64,000 nucleotides of DNA from Krasilnikovozyma curviuscula. Lineage: Eukaryota > Basidiomycota > Tremellomycetes > Cystofilobasidiales > Mrakiaceae. The position numbers and the translations under genes are program-made. Shown in pieces: positions 46,301 through 56,233 of this stretch. The notes beneath the pieces are model-generated. The model saw nothing but the letters and a program-made list of their open reading frames with translations, ran no database searches and was not told the DNA's origin. Every line of letters starts with the position of its first letter. The stretch's first letter is position 1. The stretch lies in NCBI GenBank assembly GCA_014825775.1, contig MVAQ01000065.1, forward strand, positions 1-64,000, read 5' to 3'.

Positions 46301-47176
46301 TTGAGCTCCGGAGTCACAACATCGTCAGCAACCGGGGATAACGGCAGCTACATGTGGTCGTCCGCTGGAGGCGCTGCTGGTAACAAAGATTTGATGCGTT
46401 CATCTACCCCAGCTTCTACTGTCGCCTCTCATTTGGGTTCTAGTCGTCCTGGAGGGCTAGGAGGTGCTCATTCTAGACAGGCTTCATATAGTAGCAGCGT
46501 TCCAGCGGGAGCTCCTCCTCCTGGCCTTGGGTTCAACAAGACTGCCAACCATCTCCACCAGAACATTCAACAGCAACAACAGAATGCTAGCGGTGGCTGG
46601 ATTGGAGGTCAGCAGCAACAAGCTGGTGGTTACTCCGCTCCTCAACAAAGCTACCAACCTACCTCCTACGCTGGAACTTCGGCTAGTCAAGCTCAAGCGC
46701 TGAAGGATATGCTTGGTATGGGAATGGGAATCAATGGAATGGGTTATGGACAGCATGGAAATGGTCAGTTCCTACCCAAGTCGTCTCCGTCAACCTTGGG
46801 TTCTATCAAAGTTGACCCATATGTGTTTTCTCCAGATCATCTCAATCAGAACATGCCTTTCCAAGATCCTGCCATTCTTCACTCTCGCATGTCCAATGTC
46901 AACCCACAGCAGCAACATGGATATGCTCAGCAACAAGGCCACTTCCATCAGGATCAACAAGGTGGGAGTTTCAACGATTACAACAGCTTCGGTGGACAAC
47001 AACAACTGTCGGCTCAAGCTTTGGCTGCTCAATCTGGAATTAGTTCTGCTCGACTTCTTCAGCAGTTACAGCAAAGCGGGTCTTCATTTGCCAATGGTGT
47101 CGGTGGTCCATCGCCATCTCCACCTCCGGGTTCAGGAAATCGATATTCGTCTAACCTCTCCTACATGAGAGGTTAA
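43317..47176 (+). CDS. NOT4: CCR4-NOT subunit and E3 ubiquitin ligase Not4
   Basis: The start ACCATGG at 43317 is in good context. Exon 1 (43317-43457) leads across a 271-nt intron to the C4C4 RING: CPLCMDEMDLSDINFKPCPC then GYQICRFCHNHI and RRCPACRREY. A lysine-rich linker helix follows. The RRM (VRVIVKNMVYVVGMSLPG; NDYFGQYGKISKLILHKR) needs an intron at about 44216-44388. Then comes a CCCH finger, YCEHWLKGGKCERMANGGEC followed by LNLH. The remaining 700 or so residues are disordered and rich in Pro/Ser then Gln, with several PPPGLG-type motifs (for example LHAPPPGLGLPQQL, PAGAPPPGLGF). In yeast, Not4 acts in mRNA decay, co-translational quality control and proteasome function. The three N-terminal domains are complete. 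Confidence 0.95.
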
Positions 47177-47914
47177 GACATCCGTGACGTTTTCGCTGCA
47201 GTTTCGTCGTTATCCTGTTCTTATTACATACTGTGTTCTCCCTCTTCAACTGTTCTTTGTCCTCCTACCTACCTAAACCTAGCTTTGCCTGTTTCTTCTC
47301 TCTTCCACTCGCACAATATCAATTTCTGTTTTAACTCTGATTTCTTCCTGAAACCTTGGCGTATGCAAGTTGACTAAGCATTTAATTTCAAAGAACTGGA
47401 ACAGCTGCCTGATGTCTCGTTATCCGGAAATCTGCATACTGAAGAAGTTTTGCGAAAATGCTCCGTCTTCTCTCGCGTTTATGTACTCTGACGGGACCAA
47501 AGGATACCCGCTCGAATCAGGAAAAGAAAAATATCCTTTATAGCTGGGAATAGACTCAATCAGAGATCGACCCTTTCCATGAATCGTTTCAGTCCAATTT
47601 TCGCAACGCAAGTCTTGAATATCAATACAGGACGTAATAGGTCTAGGAAAAAAGAAACGGATATGAAAGCCAGATTGTAGTTTATATATAGAAGTGTCCG
47701 AGTACAGCACTGAGTCGTTGATTATAAAATGACAGGATAAGAAGTACCGAGGCAGTAAAGTGAGCGTTGAGAAAGGAGGATACCGTGACAGTCAATAGAA
47801 TATCCTGTTACCAATGAAGAAGTACAAAGGAAGGTGGGTATAGAGCTACAATGAGCTCTAAAAAAAAGAGCGTTTTGGTTTATTTTTGTTGTTAAACCGT
47901 CAGCCTCTGCCCCC
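47177..47914. other. Convergent 3' flanks of NOT4 and Pal1-like gene
   Basis: About 740 nt, T-rich at the left. No coding signal on either strand. Confidence 0.5.
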
Positions 47915-50371
47915 TTAACCTCTGACCTTCAATCCCCTCACACGCTCCAACAATGACCCCTTTCTGCTGAGACCAGAAGACTCGTCCTTCTTATAGCTAC
48001 CGCTGCCACTACTTCCGAAGTACGAATTTCTTGACGAGCCAGGTTCGAAGTTGATAGCGCCGGGCACAGGGATTGGACTTGGAGCAGGTGGACTCTTCAG
48101 TGGTGGAGTATGGACTGTGGTGGTTGCATCAGCAAAGGGATTCTCATTATGATGATTCTCATCCGCAAGGGTTTGGCCAGATGGCAACCTAGGAAGGGAC
48201 TTGTCTCTTGTGGACGATTTGGAGGGATAGGGTCTTCTCTCCCTCGCTTCCGGTGCGGGTACAGGGTCGTTGGCGAGAGCGTCTACAAAGACGAACGATT
48301 CAGAGGAGTTGGACTTATTGGTTGATTTACGAGAGAAGTAGTTGGGTCTGTTGGGGGATGTTGCCATAGGTGTCTGGTCGCTACCAGGGGTGAGATCTTC
48401 GGCATTAAGAGGTACGTTGGGGTTGTCCCTCATATTTTTGATTCGCTGGATGAGCGACTTGTTACGCTTCAAGCCTGACCCACCGTTACTCTCGCCATAG
48501 CCGTTGAGACCTGGTGATGGTGGACCCAGGCCAAAGGTCTTTGAGCTGCTTCGAGTCCTGCCGTGTGATGGGCGAAAGTTCTGAGATTGAGAGTGGCTGA
48601 TGGTGTGTATTGGCTCGTCAACTGATAATGATATATAATGTCAGCAAGTCGATTGGTGAGGTTAATCCAGCTGAATGTGACTAACGAAGATCTTCCTGCG
48701 CGTCCGAGTCATTCGCGTTCACATCGTCACCAATCTCAACAATCCTGCCATCCTTCTTCGCTGGTGCTGAGCGACCTTCATGGCCATTCCAGATGCTAGA
48801 ACTGGCACTAGCAAGTCCAGTCTCTCCCATTGGCTTCGAGCTAGCCGCCCATCCGAAGTCTTCAAACGGCCTGTCGAAGCGAGAGAAATCAGAACCACCG
48901 CAAATAGAGGGGGCAGAGGGGGGAAGGAAACTTGAAAAGGCAACTCACTCTGGATCTTGCACACCCCATGCACTAGCCAATGCGTTCTTCTGAGCTTTAG
49001 CACGACCGTTCATGTAATCTTCTTCCTTCGGGTCACTAGGACCAGGATTCGACAAACTTCTGAGTCGGTTCTTGAAGAACCCGCCGCCGGAAGGTGGAGC
49101 AGAACGTGGTACTGAAGATGAGCCAAAGAATAGCGAAGGAGTTGCTGAGTCGTATGAGGACGACACTTCTCTCTTTTGCGTGGCGTCTTTTTGGTCGGGG
49201 CTAAATGTCACCTGCACGGGCAAAGGTCGTCACCAAATGGAGAGGGGGAAAAGAAGGACAAAGTGAAGGGATGAGGTCGAATTCAAAAAAACAATTATCT
49301 GTATGATGTGAAGACTAACCTCTTGCATAGATTTCAACGTCTTAGTGGCCAAAGCGCTCAGTTTTCCGTTCAACGGTGCTTCCTGCGTTGAAAGGGGACC
49401 TTCAGATTGGAAGGCTCTCATTGGTGAGGTTCCTGTGTCAGTTCCTGTATTTCTTGAAGGGGCTGCAGCACTAGATGAAGGAAACATTTTGTGGGTCAGT
49501 CACAAAGGCACGGTCCTGTGTAAGAGTCAGCAAAGCCAAAACTCGCGAAACCGAGACTCACTCGTATGGTGAATCATGATGGAAAACTGGAGTCAACATC
49601 GTCAGTACTTCAACTCTGACTTTTAGAATAAGGAAAAAAGAACATCGTACCACCACCGAGCCACCCTGATTTATCAATGGAGTCGATCACGTCTGCGTGC
49701 CTCGACCCTTTCTTCTTCGATTTGTCCTTCACATTCTTGTCTTTGGTCGAACGATCTGGAGACGCAAAAGGGTTGGATGCTAATCGGCCAGTGGTCGGTG
49801 ACAGGTCTGACTGAGACCTTCTGGGCAGCGGTGGACTGGGCAAGCGTGGAGACAATACAGATATTCAGCACCTCAATACGCATTCATGACAAGAGAGATG
49901 AGAAGTGGAAAACAAGATGATGAAAACATATCCTCAGGGAGGACGCTGTCCAGTTCGAGACTGATGTCTCGATTCCAGGAAGTCCTGCAGCAGGTTCTAT
50001 GTGTTACAGCCCTGCAAACAATTGAACCGCCCACAGGGCAGAAACAGCGTCTCCCCTGCTCTCCCTTCCCTGCCAGGTATACCCCATCTATATCCTGCTC
50101 TGCTGTATAGCCCCCTGGTATATGAGACCATTTCCATTTCACGTCAAATTGGAGATTCTCCGGTGGAAATGGCCTGTTTGACGACGCTGCCCTCCTCCGG
50201 TGGATATGCTGGAAAGACTGCTTACCTAGACGGTTTCTTTGCTGTATCTTCCGTCATGCCTCTTCTGGCATGCTTGTCCTTTGTAGGGCTGACTGTTCGA
50301 ATTGTGACTGCCTCCCTGACTTGGTTCAGAAACACATCGTCGTCCTTCCCTGGCACAGGAGGTGCTGACAT
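47915..50371 (-). CDS. Pal1-family cell morphology protein
   Basis: Minus strand, start ATG at 50371-50369 (MSAPPVPGKDDDVFLNQVRE). Exon 1 (50371-50227) is joined across a 391-nt intron to SPPLPRRSQSDLSPTTG at 49835. The Pal1 core then reads DVIDSIDKSGWLGGVFHHDS followed by PYDAAAPSRNTGTDTG; the join uses the acceptor CATCTAG near 49456. The family pattern is DxIDxxD..G..GG.FHHDGPFDA..P.RN. The rest is disordered and Ser/Pro-rich, with PLNGKLSALATKTLKSMQEV, a WGVQDPEPFEDFGWA segment, a basic RNKSLIQRIKNMRDNPN motif and a basic end (GSLLERVRGLKVRG). Pal1 proteins associate with cortical actin and endocytic sites and shape polarised growth in fission yeast. The first intron is several times longer than its neighbours. 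Confidence 0.8.
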
Positions 50372-51090
50372 TTCGGCTGGGGTTACCTCCTCCTGTCTGG
50401 CTGCTCGGTATCCTAGGGATTGTATACAGGTAATGCAGTTGCTTGAGAGGGATTGGATGCGAAAAGCTGAGTTCCCTGCTCAGGTTGAGTATCTGGCTGT
50501 GATTTTGGTCGAAGGCAGCCTTAGCTCTCGTTTGGCTGCATTCGACGACCTGGTTTTTAAGGTTCAATGACAGCCTCATTCAGAAAAATAAACAAGGGCG
50601 CCATTACCTTCCTGCCAGCCTATTCCAGAGACCATCTCTATTCACTATGCAGTATAGAGCTATAAACAGTTTTTGTCTCGTGGTCAAGTCAAGACCACAC
50701 ACGGATTGTGCACCACGGGGGACCGCCATCTGGCGAACGGCTTTTTTTTAGAGCTTCCACGCGTCGATCTCGCACAGTTGGCTCAGAAGGGAAGATGTAT
50801 GATCAACATAAAGTGCTGGACGCGTTCAGCGAAGTGGAACGGTCTTTAGGTCGATGTGTGTCGTGTCGCCCGGGAGAGCAGAGAGCTGCGCCATTTCACC
50901 GGCTCACCGACGGCGCGCTTTTGCTCCATATCTCACATGATAGGTGGAAACAAACATAGATCTAAAGGTTTCACTAACCCCAAGGAGAAATAGGCCAGTA
51001 GCAACTTAAATACCACCTTTGGCCTCAGCCGAATCGCTCTTGCATGCTCCATCACATCTGCCTGTTCTTCATCTCACCGCCGTTCTCGCA
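50372..51090. promoter_or_regulatory. Divergent promoter region of Pal1-like and GH43 genes
   Basis: About 720 nt. The long plus-strand open frame at 50001-50570 overlaps Pal1 exon 1 and intron 1 and is not supported as a gene. No specific regulatory site was recognised. Confidence 0.4.
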
Positions 51091-52547
51091 ATGATTTGGT
51101 CGGCTTTACTCTCACTTCTATTTACTCTGGTCGGTACTGTTACAGCAACACCCGCCAAGAGGTACCAAAAGATCATCTCTGGAGCAAAATACCCAGCCCC
51201 TCTCGTTCAAAAAAACGGCAGCAGCTGGAACACATCTGATGGCTTCTTCCCACACGATCCTTCTATCGTTCAGCGAGTTACAGATGGGAAATATTTTTTG
51301 TGTAAGTGTGCCTTGTTCGATCAAGTCGGCATTGGGTCTCATCAACCAATGTGTATTATCCGTCGGATTTTGCAACTGACCATCTTCCTCTCTCCTCGTT
51401 CAGTCCCCACTCACGGAAATGTCACTATCTTCCAAGCAGACTCCCTCGCGGGTCCATGGATCTACCAAGGAAAAGTACTTCCAGAAGGAAGCAAGATGGA
51501 TTTCATCTCGGGAGACCCCTGGGCACCCGACGTCTCTTACTGGAATGGCACTTACTATTGCTACTGTGAATAGCTTCCGGCTCATCTGCGATTTCCCGAA
51601 ATCTGATGTTTTGAATATCTGTCCAGATTGTGTGTCAACGTTTGGCAGTCAGAACTCTGCGATCGGTCTTGCCATCTCTCCTACCATGGAGCCAGGTACC
51701 TGGGAGGATCTGGGGATGATCATGAGGAGCAGTGACTCTTCACCTGCCGATTTGTTCAACAGCATTGATCCACACCTAGCGTTCAATCAATCTGGAAGTC
51801 CATTCCTCTTTTGGGGTAAGTAAAGCTCGTCTAGCCTGAACTCTTTCCCTTCCCTTTCGACTCTTCTCGTTTCTTAACTAATTTCTTTGTCTTCATGTAC
51901 ACCAAGGATCCTTCTGGAGCGACATCTTTTCTATCGAGCTTCGTTCCGATCTCAAGTCGATCCCGCTTTCCCTTTCTCCAACTCAAGTCAGCTTCAACAG
52001 CACCTCACTTCAAGCTGAAGAAGGGTCTTTTGTGTACTACCACGAGCCATATTTCCACTTGTTCGTGAGTGCTGGGACCTGTTGTGGATTCAACGCCTCG
52101 GCGCTGCCGTTGGCAGGCGTGGAATACCACATTTTGACTGGCAGATCAAAATCCATCCAAGGAGTAAGTCTCTCGCTCCATCAATACTTGCTAGTTTGTT
52201 GACCAAATTTCTTCTCATGTCTGTTGGACTCAAGCCATACGTCGATTCCAAGGGTGTGCCGATGCTGGAGAGCGGTGGTGACGTCCTTTTAGCTTCACAT
52301 GGCGAGATGTGAGTCCTTCTATTGTCGCTTCAGCCACGATTTTATCTCAGAACACTAACTAGTACTGATTAAAAGCTATGCGCCTGGGGGGCAGGGCGTT
52401 ATCTACGACAACACGACGGGATACGATCTGCTATATTATCATTATAAGTCTCCGTCATCACCAGTACCTTATGCTGATAACTATGCACAGCTTGGCGTCA
52501 ACAAGATCGACTGGGTGAATGGATGGCCCAAGCTCATCGATTGGTAA
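51091..52547 (+). CDS. Secreted GH43 arabinanase/arabinosidase-like enzyme
   Basis: The start at 51091 gives the signal peptide MIWSALLSLLFTLVGTVTAT. The GH43 five-bladed propeller is marked by FFPHDPSIVQ (catalytic Asp in HDPSI), then FISGDPWAPDVSYWNGTYYC. AIGLAISPTMEPG and SIDPHLAFNQSGSPFLFWGS follow, the latter with the pKa-modulating Asp. EEGSFVYYHEPYFHLFVSAG carries the probable acid Glu. The end is YAPGGQGVIYDNTTGYDLLY and VNGWPKLIDW. Introns lie at about 51301-51403, 51562-51627, 51817-51905, 52164-52232 and 52309-52376. It probably cleaves arabinan or arabinose side chains of plant cell walls; no carbohydrate-binding module is attached. It is convergent with the NADH dehydrogenase gene. 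Confidence 0.9.
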
Positions 52548-52866
52548 AGGAATCACATCTGGTCTTCAGTAAATATATTGTGGGTCTGTTGCTAGCCTGT
52601 CAGAAGACTGCAGTCCTCACTCATAAAAGCTGCTATGCATGGTATAACTTATGACTTTTATATTTCGTTCAAGCTATGGTCTTCTAAGGTGATTATGTGG
52701 TACAAGTTCGATGAAGTCTAATGGGTGGTAAACCGTAATTTTTGGTGCGAAAGGAAAATAAAATCATAGCTGTTTATGTCTCCGCATTTAGAATCGGGAA
52801 ATATCACGTCCGAAGAGAATGTTGAAACCCCCTGGTGATATGAAAGAAGACAATAATCAGTGTCCA
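52548..52866. other. Convergent 3' flanks of GH43 and NDE genes
   Basis: About 320 nt between two stop codons. No coding signal. Confidence 0.5.
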
Positions 52867-55076
52867 TTATGTGAAAGTCGCTGATTTGGATATCTTGGAC
52901 TTACAGTATACACTCATCAACAATCTGTTTCTCCAACTCATAGCCATACCCCAGTAGGCACTTCTCCAGAGGAACCAAGCCAACGAACCAGCATCTTTAC
53001 CCTTAATACCATCAACATCCTTCGATGTTCTGTCAATCATAGCACGCCATGAACCGAGGTAGACCATGGAACCCCTGGATCGGAGCTCGAATGGAGTTGG
53101 TGGGAGACCCTTAACAGCACCGTTCAAGTTGGCAGCAAGCTGAGTACCCTTCTGCCCAGCGACTGATAATGAAAAGAAATCGTTTGATAAGCTAAGACCT
53201 TATTTCCGCAAACCAGAATAAGGCAATCACGAACCTTGGGCGGTAGCTGGCATTCGCAAACCTTCAATCATACTGTTGTCACCAATGGCAAAGACATCTT
53301 CAATGATTTCGCCCTTCTCTCCGTCCTTCGAACGGAAAATGTTCATGTTGGCGTCGGTGATCAATGACTTTGATCTTGGGTCTTGGAAGACGTTTTTCAT
53401 TCCGGCGATCAATGGGTTTGGTGAGAGACCAGTGGACCAAACGAGAAGACCGAATGGAACTAAAATGGAACACAACAATTGGTCATCCATGTTTGAGGGT
53501 TGTTCAGCGATCAAACCTTACCTTTTCCTTCACCCTCAATGTCCATCCAACCTTCACCGACCTCCTTCACTCGGGAGTTTGGCTTGATCTGGACGCCTTC
53601 ACGGAGGAATTGCTTCATGGCATATTCTCTCAAAGACCTGAAAGAGCAGGCAACGTTGATACCGGAATCAGTTCAAAGATAAAAAAATAAAAAAAATAAA
53701 AAATCACGGCGAGGATACTCACTCTTCGAATGACAAGAGAATTCCTGGGGCAACGTCGTAGAGGGTGATAGTAGCGTAAGGAACCAGTTCAGGGTAGATT
53801 TTTTGCATATCGGAAACAATGAGATCGTGGAGTTCTCCAGAGAATTCGACACCCTATGCGAATCAAATTTTGTCAGGAAAAATCAGCCAACGCTGAGGAA
53901 GAGGGAGTTGGATTTATATGTATGAACTCACCGTTGGTCCTCCTCCAACGATACGGAAAGAAAGAAGGTCTCTCTTCTCCTTCTCCTTGATAAATGGCTG
54001 AGAAGCACGCTCGAAACACTTTTCACGTGAACACAAAAACAATGGTCAGCCAAATGTCTAACACCGCAGAAAGAACAAACTCTATATTGGGGAGATACTG
54101 ACATCGAGGATACGTTTCCTGATAGCTCTAGCATCTCTAACATCCTTCAAGAAGTTGGCGTGTTCGTAAACGCCCTTGGTACCAAATGTAGCAGAGAAGC
54201 AGCCGACTGATACAACGAGCTTGTCGTACGAGATCATGAACTCTTCCGCCTTGGACTTGGCTTCATCTTCGACGAGAGATGGTCTAGAGGAAGTATTGGT
54301 GAGAGCCTTTCCTGAAGTAGCAGATGGTGGAATGGCGACGGCCGACACGACGTTGGGAGAGGTGGTAAGGGCAAGATCGACTGGGTTGGGAACGGAAGTT
54401 TGGAGAGTGATTTTCTTGGAGATTACGTCTGTGGAGTCGAAAATAAGCGTGGAGAGAGGGAGTCAAACAAAACTGAGATCAGCTTGTGCTACGAAAAGCA
54501 ATTTTGCTCTCAAGAAAAAACCTGGAAATCTTACCGATATCTTCAGCTCTAGCTTGCAAGAACTTGATACCTTCGATTCTTCTAACTGGTTCAAGAGCAA
54601 CTCTGAATTCAAGAGTTCCGACAGCAGTTGAGGCCAGCAATGGGGTGAAGGTAAAGTAACCAGTTGGAGAGATGACAGTCACGTCGTACTTCTTCTTGTC
54701 AATTTTGGAAGCCTAAAATCAGGCATCAAGAACCAGTAACACATTGATGGCCATGTCAGTAAGTGTACATGAGACGTGGTAAGCTCGTTATCGTCACAAT
54801 ATCATTGGCTCTCGCGAAACGGGATGAACAATCCTCCCAATGAGCGACGATAAAAAGGACCAGAAAAAAATCACAACGGCTAGTAATACAAAGAAGTGTA
54901 CGCACAACAGTGTATCCTCCCCAACCAGTACCAAGAATGACAAGCTTCTCCTTCTTTCTGTTTTCACCAGCTGGGCCAATTGAGAAAGCACGAGCGTTGT
55001 AAACTCTGAGAGCTCCTGAAGTCGAGGTGGATGGCACTGAGGCAGCGAATCGAGAAGCTGATTGGCGAGACAACAT
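52867..55076 (-). CDS. NDE1: Mitochondrial alternative NADH:ubiquinone oxidoreductase (NDH-2)
   Basis: The start at 55076 gives a mitochondrial leader (MLSRQSASRFAASVPSTSTS, basic, no acidic residues). The FAD-binding Rossmann motif LVILGTGWGGYTVV comes next. Later segments are ISPTGYFTFTPLLASTAVGT, YDKLVVSVGCFSATFGTKGV and the NAD-binding motif RIVGGGPTGVEFSGELHDL. FGLLVWSTGLSPNPLI and DVFAIGDNS (FAD contact) follow. The C-terminal membrane-anchoring end is YLGSWRAM and AYWGMAMSWRNRLLMSVYC. There is no EF-hand insertion, so it is of the simple NDH-2 type. It oxidises NADH without proton pumping; whether it faces the matrix or the intermembrane space is not visible. An upstream in-frame ATG at 55181 would add 35 residues before the leader and is less likely. 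Confidence 0.93.
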
Positions 55077-55266
55077 CTTGAGACCACGACTTCTATCCGG
55101 TGGAAGTGTTGCAGAAAGAGATGGGGGTTGAATTTGTCTCCCAGGCAGAAATTCGTGAGGACGCAGGGAAGCAAAATTCACGGATTTCTTCTGCGGCAGG
55201 GCGACGCATCTCCGTTTTTATCCATCAACAACACAACAACACTGGTGTAGCAGGAAACAAATGACG

Positions 55267-55533
55267 TTAGTTTGCATTGCGCTCTTCTGGAGTTCCTGGA
55301 AGAGTGAAACGCCAAATTTTGAAAACAACAGCGAAAACGCGCCACGGTAAGAAGAGGGTAATTGATCCTAGGAAGAAAATCAATTCCCAGACAAAAAGAG
55401 CCCCTGTGACCATGTGAAATGTACTAATTTGATCGCATAGGAAACAAAGAGCAGAAATGGGAAACATCAATGAGGAGGGACGTACCGCATTTACTTTTGT
55501 AGCTGGAATGTCAACTGACGGACAGACTGCCAT
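55267..55533 (-). CDS. Possible small membrane protein
   Basis: An uninterrupted 88-residue frame starts MAVCPSVDIPATKVNAV. It carries a strongly hydrophobic stretch, GALFVWELIFFLGSITLFLP, followed by WRVFAVVFKIWRFTLPG and a charged end (EERNAN). Composition from about residue 42 onward looks like a real one- or two-helix membrane protein. A possible donor (GTACGT) lies after residue 16, but the acceptors I tried break the frame. It ends 190 nt upstream of the NDH-2 start on the same strand. I do not recognise a family; it could also be a chance frame in the NDH-2 promoter. Confidence 0.45.
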   Translation of the reverse strand: MAVCPSVDIPATKVNAVRPSSLMFPISALCFLCDQISTFHMVTGALFVWELIFFLGSITLFLPWRVFAVVFKIWRFTLPGTPEERNAN

Positions 55534-56233
55534 TGTTGTAACATCCTACTATCCTGTAGCCCAGAGGAGATTTTTATAGACGGTATCACTCTATCAAAAG
55601 ATTGTCCAGTTTCACTGAGAAACGCAAGTCTCTTCCGGCTTCGCTGCGTTGGTTTGAACTCAAAGACGACATGTTAAGCCTTCTGATTGCCCTCTCAGCT
55701 AAGATGAGAAGCAATCATCTTAACTGAGTATCCCATATAGAGCCCATGGTATGTTCATCAGTTCGAGGGGTACTGAGATTGGATTGGAGAACGAGAAGGG
55801 TTGGGTGGGCGTTTGAAACTACGAGGAGGTGGGGAAAGAGCAAATGCCGCTGAGTAGACTCTAATTTTCTTGAAATAAAGGCAAGTCATCACAGAACGAA
55901 TGTCTTCAACTGTAATGGAGCTACTCAGAGTTGGTGAGGAAGCAAGCCCCAGAAGCTTCAGGTTGTCATTAATTCTGCACCAAATCCTCACTTGCGCCGA
56001 GGAGAAAATACGAAACAACAAAAAGTACAAAGACACGGCACTACGTTCACTACACAATACTACATTTGAAAATTAGATACGAAAGATTGAAAGAGAATGG
56101 AAACCCAGACCACCGCCCAATGATAGGTACAGGTTTTGTTTTTGTTTCAGCATCAAGGCTCATAAAGGGCCGCACCACGCATCCATGCATTTGTCTCGCC
56201 CATAGACAACAACAAATCTTAGAGATCCATGCT
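55534..56233. other. Intergenic region, 3' flank of Zn2Cys6 gene
   Basis: About 700 nt. A minus-strand open frame at 55758-56057 lies beyond the stop of the regulator gene and shows no family features. It is treated as part of the 3' flank. Confidence 0.4.

Noticed and set aside
45118..47176. Long open frames overlapping the NOT4 C-terminal region on both strands
   Set aside because: They are shadows of the Gln/Ser/Pro-rich low-complexity coding sequence; their composition follows from CAG/CAA and TCA repeats.
50001..50570. A 189-residue plus-strand open frame
   Set aside because: The opposite strand carries the better supported first exon and intron of the Pal1-like gene, which splices in phase. 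The plus-strand protein has no domain-like pattern.
55758..56057. Additional C-terminal exon of the minus-strand Zn2Cys6 gene
   Set aside because: The regulator ends naturally at 56234 with a sequence typical of the domain's end. The further frame has no family features and requires no splice to explain.
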